From: Symbiodinium natans
Taxonomy: Eukaryota; Sar; Dinophyceae; Suessiales; Symbiodiniaceae
Assembly (NCBI GenBank): GCA_905221605.1
Contig: CAJNDS010002790.1
Coordinates: forward strand, 198,501-262,500
Direction of reading: 5' to 3'
DNA: 64,000 nt
The notes beneath the pieces are model-generated. The model worked only from the letters and a program-made list of their open reading frames with translations. It was not told the origin of the DNA and made no database searches. Shown in pieces: positions 63,001 to 64,000 of this stretch. A program made the position numbers and the translations under genes. Within the stretch, counting starts at the first letter, position 1. Each line of letters opens with the position of its first letter.

Positions 63001-63728
63001 AACTTAATGTCTAGGGTTTAGGTTTTAGGGTTTAGGACAACAACAATTCTCCAGCAAACCGAGACGACCCAAAACCCTGACAACCAACCAACGAACACAT
63101 CGGACCCGGATTGTTCAAGAGGGTTAATGCCTCGTACAGTTCGTGCTTGTGTGGGGCGGAGAGTCACGCTCCCACGGGAAGCGACGCTGGAGTTCGTGCT
63201 CCAAAGCCGTTTCCGTCTTTCTGCACAATGGGGATAACGCTTGGCTGCACTCAGAAGGGTAGCTATCTGCCTTACTGAGAAACCCAATAAGCCCAAAAAG
63301 GCTAAGGATCTAAAGTTACAGTAAAGCACCACAAAGTTTGTGGTACCAGTCGTGTGATACAAAAGCGGCGCCGACGCTCCTTGCCGATCCAGGTGCATGG
63401 CCAGGATTCTGGCCAACTGATGCCCTAAACCCTAAACCCTACACCCTAAACCCCAAACCCTAAGCCCTAAACCCTAAATGCATGGAGCAAATGTGTGGGT
63501 AACAAGGATGTCGTGCTCGGCTCCCACAGAATGCAAGTAACCCAGGCGGTGCCTGATGAATTTCAAGTTCGCAGATGCGCAATCAGCAACCTGGGATATA
63601 TTCAAGGAGTCATATATTCAAGGAGTCAAAAACACCTGCAGCCTGCCGGATGAAGTCTGGCAACGCAGTGCCGAAAAGATGGGTCTCCAAGGTCTGGGTC
63701 AGAGCACTTGTCATCTGAATAAAGTCTC
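59996..63728 (-). CDS. IFT-A / IFT122-like TPR gene fragment
   Basis: Minus exons in order: 63636-63728, 63504-63590, 63347-63416, 62286-62349, 61493-61568, 60960-61024, 60209-60283 and 59996-60081. Three of them join in frame into LILKQAESSEEDGELRAAGE, MYLTAGKHRKAVEI and FVKIAALDNLIE, then VVRMLPNTETQLLQMAAKAQ. These line up almost without gaps on the IFT122 stretch L-I-x-K-Q-A..A-A-x-E-M-Y-x-x-A-G-x-H-x-K-A-x-E-I..D-x-L-I. That is exactly the segment missing from the IFT122-like gene at 7-19 kb. It could be a second IFT122-type gene, a related IFT-A subunit, or a displaced part of the same gene. The last two exons (60209, 59996) show no IFT similarity. Confidence 0.55.
60209..60283 (-). CDS. 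Exon ESEQLSHSAFSDILALQEDL...
   Basis: GTTGCAG acceptor, 25 codons ending RDSRN, GTTTGC donor. Acidic helix. Confidence 0.65.
60490..60585. repeat. TTTAGGG array
   Basis: About thirteen units between exons. Confidence 0.95.
60648..60815. mobile_element. Element family G, copy 3
   Basis: Shares GACCCCAATTTTAGGGCTCATTTG and the GGACTACAGGTAGTATAGG block with 54180 and 54886. Confidence 0.55.
60960..61024 (-). CDS. IFT-like exon VVRMLPNTETQLLQMAAKAQ
   Basis: GTGCAG acceptor, 65 nt, CT|GCGCTT (GC) donor. Compatible with I-A-R-K-L-x-x-x-E-x-x-x-L-L-x-x-A in IFT122. Confidence 0.55.
61449..61482. repeat. Tandem duplication next to a GC donor
   Basis: GCAAAAGGTAAGGGCA occurs twice (61451 and 61469), just downstream of the donor of the exon 61493-61568. 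Confidence 0.85.
61493..61568 (-). CDS. IFT-like exon YLTAGKHRKAVEIFVKIAAL...
   Basis: TCGAG acceptor, G plus 25 codons (ending DNLIE), GAG|GCCACC (GC) donor. TPR helix pair with A-G-x-H-x-K-A-x-E-I. Confidence 0.68.
61614..62026. mobile_element. Fold-back element family A, copy 4, with long nested arms
   Basis: Outer ends CTACTTGGAGGTTCATGG and CCATGAACCTCCTAGTAG are inverted. Inside, GTAATGTTGCACCCGGTTTA (61722) is inverted against TAAACCGAGTCCAACATTAC (61989), and ATTATGCGATGTTT occurs twice. Confidence 0.7.
62286..62349 (-). CDS. IFT-like exon LILKQAESSEEDGELRAAGE
   Basis: GCCGAG acceptor and GAGAT|GTGCCC donor. It joins in phase to Y-L-T-A-G in the next exon, restoring A-A-x-E-M-Y. Confidence 0.65.
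63239..63346. mobile_element. Introner-like element family E, copy 3
   Basis: TTGGCTGCACTCAGAAGGGT to GTAAAGCACCACAAAG. In minus orientation its end is the GTACCACAAACTTTG donor of the exon 63347-63416. Confidence 0.75.
63347..63416 (-). CDS. Exon LARILAMHLDRQGASAPLLY
   Basis: CATCAG acceptor, ending HTT-G|GTACCA. TPR-like L-A-x-x-x-x-x-Q-G, compatible with the L-A-D-V-F-x-x-Q-G segment of IFT122. Confidence 0.55.
63504..63590 (-). CDS. Exon VADCASANLKFIRHRLGYLH...
   Basis: ATCCCAG acceptor, exactly 29 codons ending SVGAEHDIL, GTTACC donor. Confidence 0.68.
63595..63629. repeat. 17-nt tandem duplication at an acceptor
   Basis: ATATATTCAAGGAGTC twice in tandem, immediately upstream (minus) of the acceptor of 63504-63590. 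Confidence 0.85.
63636..63728 (-). CDS. Exon DFIQMTSALTQTLETHLFGT...
   Basis: CCTAG acceptor, continuing ALPDFIRQAA, GCAG|GTGTTT donor. The gene continues beyond the window edge or starts just upstream. Confidence 0.65.
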
Positions 63729-64000
63729 CTAGGAAGACTGAAGAAAAGCCGTTACCTACGAGGTTGCTCTAATTAAACCCTAAACCCTAGGCACTGTTAC
63801 AAAAACGGAGTCCTTGCACGAAGGCCCTGCCAACAAAGGGACCCTAAGAACAACCCCCCCCCCCCCTCCACCCACCTCCGAAGTCCCCAATCCTAAGGGA
63901 TTATAGCTCAGGGTTTCTAATAACGCCTAAACGCTAAAGCAACTACAGCCCCTGATCCCACAAAGTAAGAACTCTGAGAATCGGTCCTTGCGCCAGGGAC

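Noticed and set aside
1-64000. Window as a chromosome end (subtelomere)
   Set aside because: Arrays are short, in both orientations and interspersed with in-frame exons. No long terminal array is present at either edge.
1-64000. CRISPR array or bacterial defence system
   Set aside because: Repeats have no uniform spacing with unique spacers, and the exons are eukaryotic and spliced.

Overview
The window looks like nuclear DNA of a dinoflagellate, probably Symbiodiniaceae-like. The reasons are: many short exons (about 35-110 nt) joined only by AG|G-type junctions, with GT, GC and apparently GA donors; large same-strand gene blocks; telomere-type TTTAGGG motifs everywhere; and two plus-strand genes of protein families that I associate, from memory only, with Symbiodinium proteomes. 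I see no rRNA, tRNA, CRISPR array or bacterial operon. Exons were found by eye, so exact borders are provisional except where donor, acceptor and reading phase all agree.

Layout. Block 1 (about 0.1-29.1 kb) is read on the minus strand. About 7.2-18.6 kb holds an IFT122-like gene (intraflagellar transport complex A). Its exons join in frame through GC donors and follow the order of the known protein. Possible 3' exons run down to a stop at 1,140-1,142. From 19.0 to 29.1 kb there are at least thirteen convincing minus exons of one or more genes I cannot name. Block 2 (about 30.8-48.5 kb) is plus strand: two long genes with Lys/Ala/Glu-rich or SPGKR-repeat linkers, separated by a GCGTGA-type tandem repeat. 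The second ends in a region that may be transposase-derived. Block 3 (about 48.9-63.7 kb) is minus strand again: a protein built around a dynein-stalk-like segment, and upstream of it further IFT122/IFT-A-like TPR exons.

The main surprise is what fills the non-coding DNA of blocks 1 and 3. Introns consist largely of telomere-like arrays in both orientations (TTTAGGG, TTCAGGG, TTTTAGGG, TTTAGGGG, CCCTATAAA and others, each array fairly uniform), of G or C homopolymers up to 89 nt, and of at least eight families of short fold-back elements. Several of these elements begin exactly at a splice donor or end at an acceptor, as expected of introner elements. Block 2 introns are AT/TG-rich and mostly lack this material. 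The very long open frames near 13.5-15 kb and 37.4-38.5 kb are simple-repeat artefacts.
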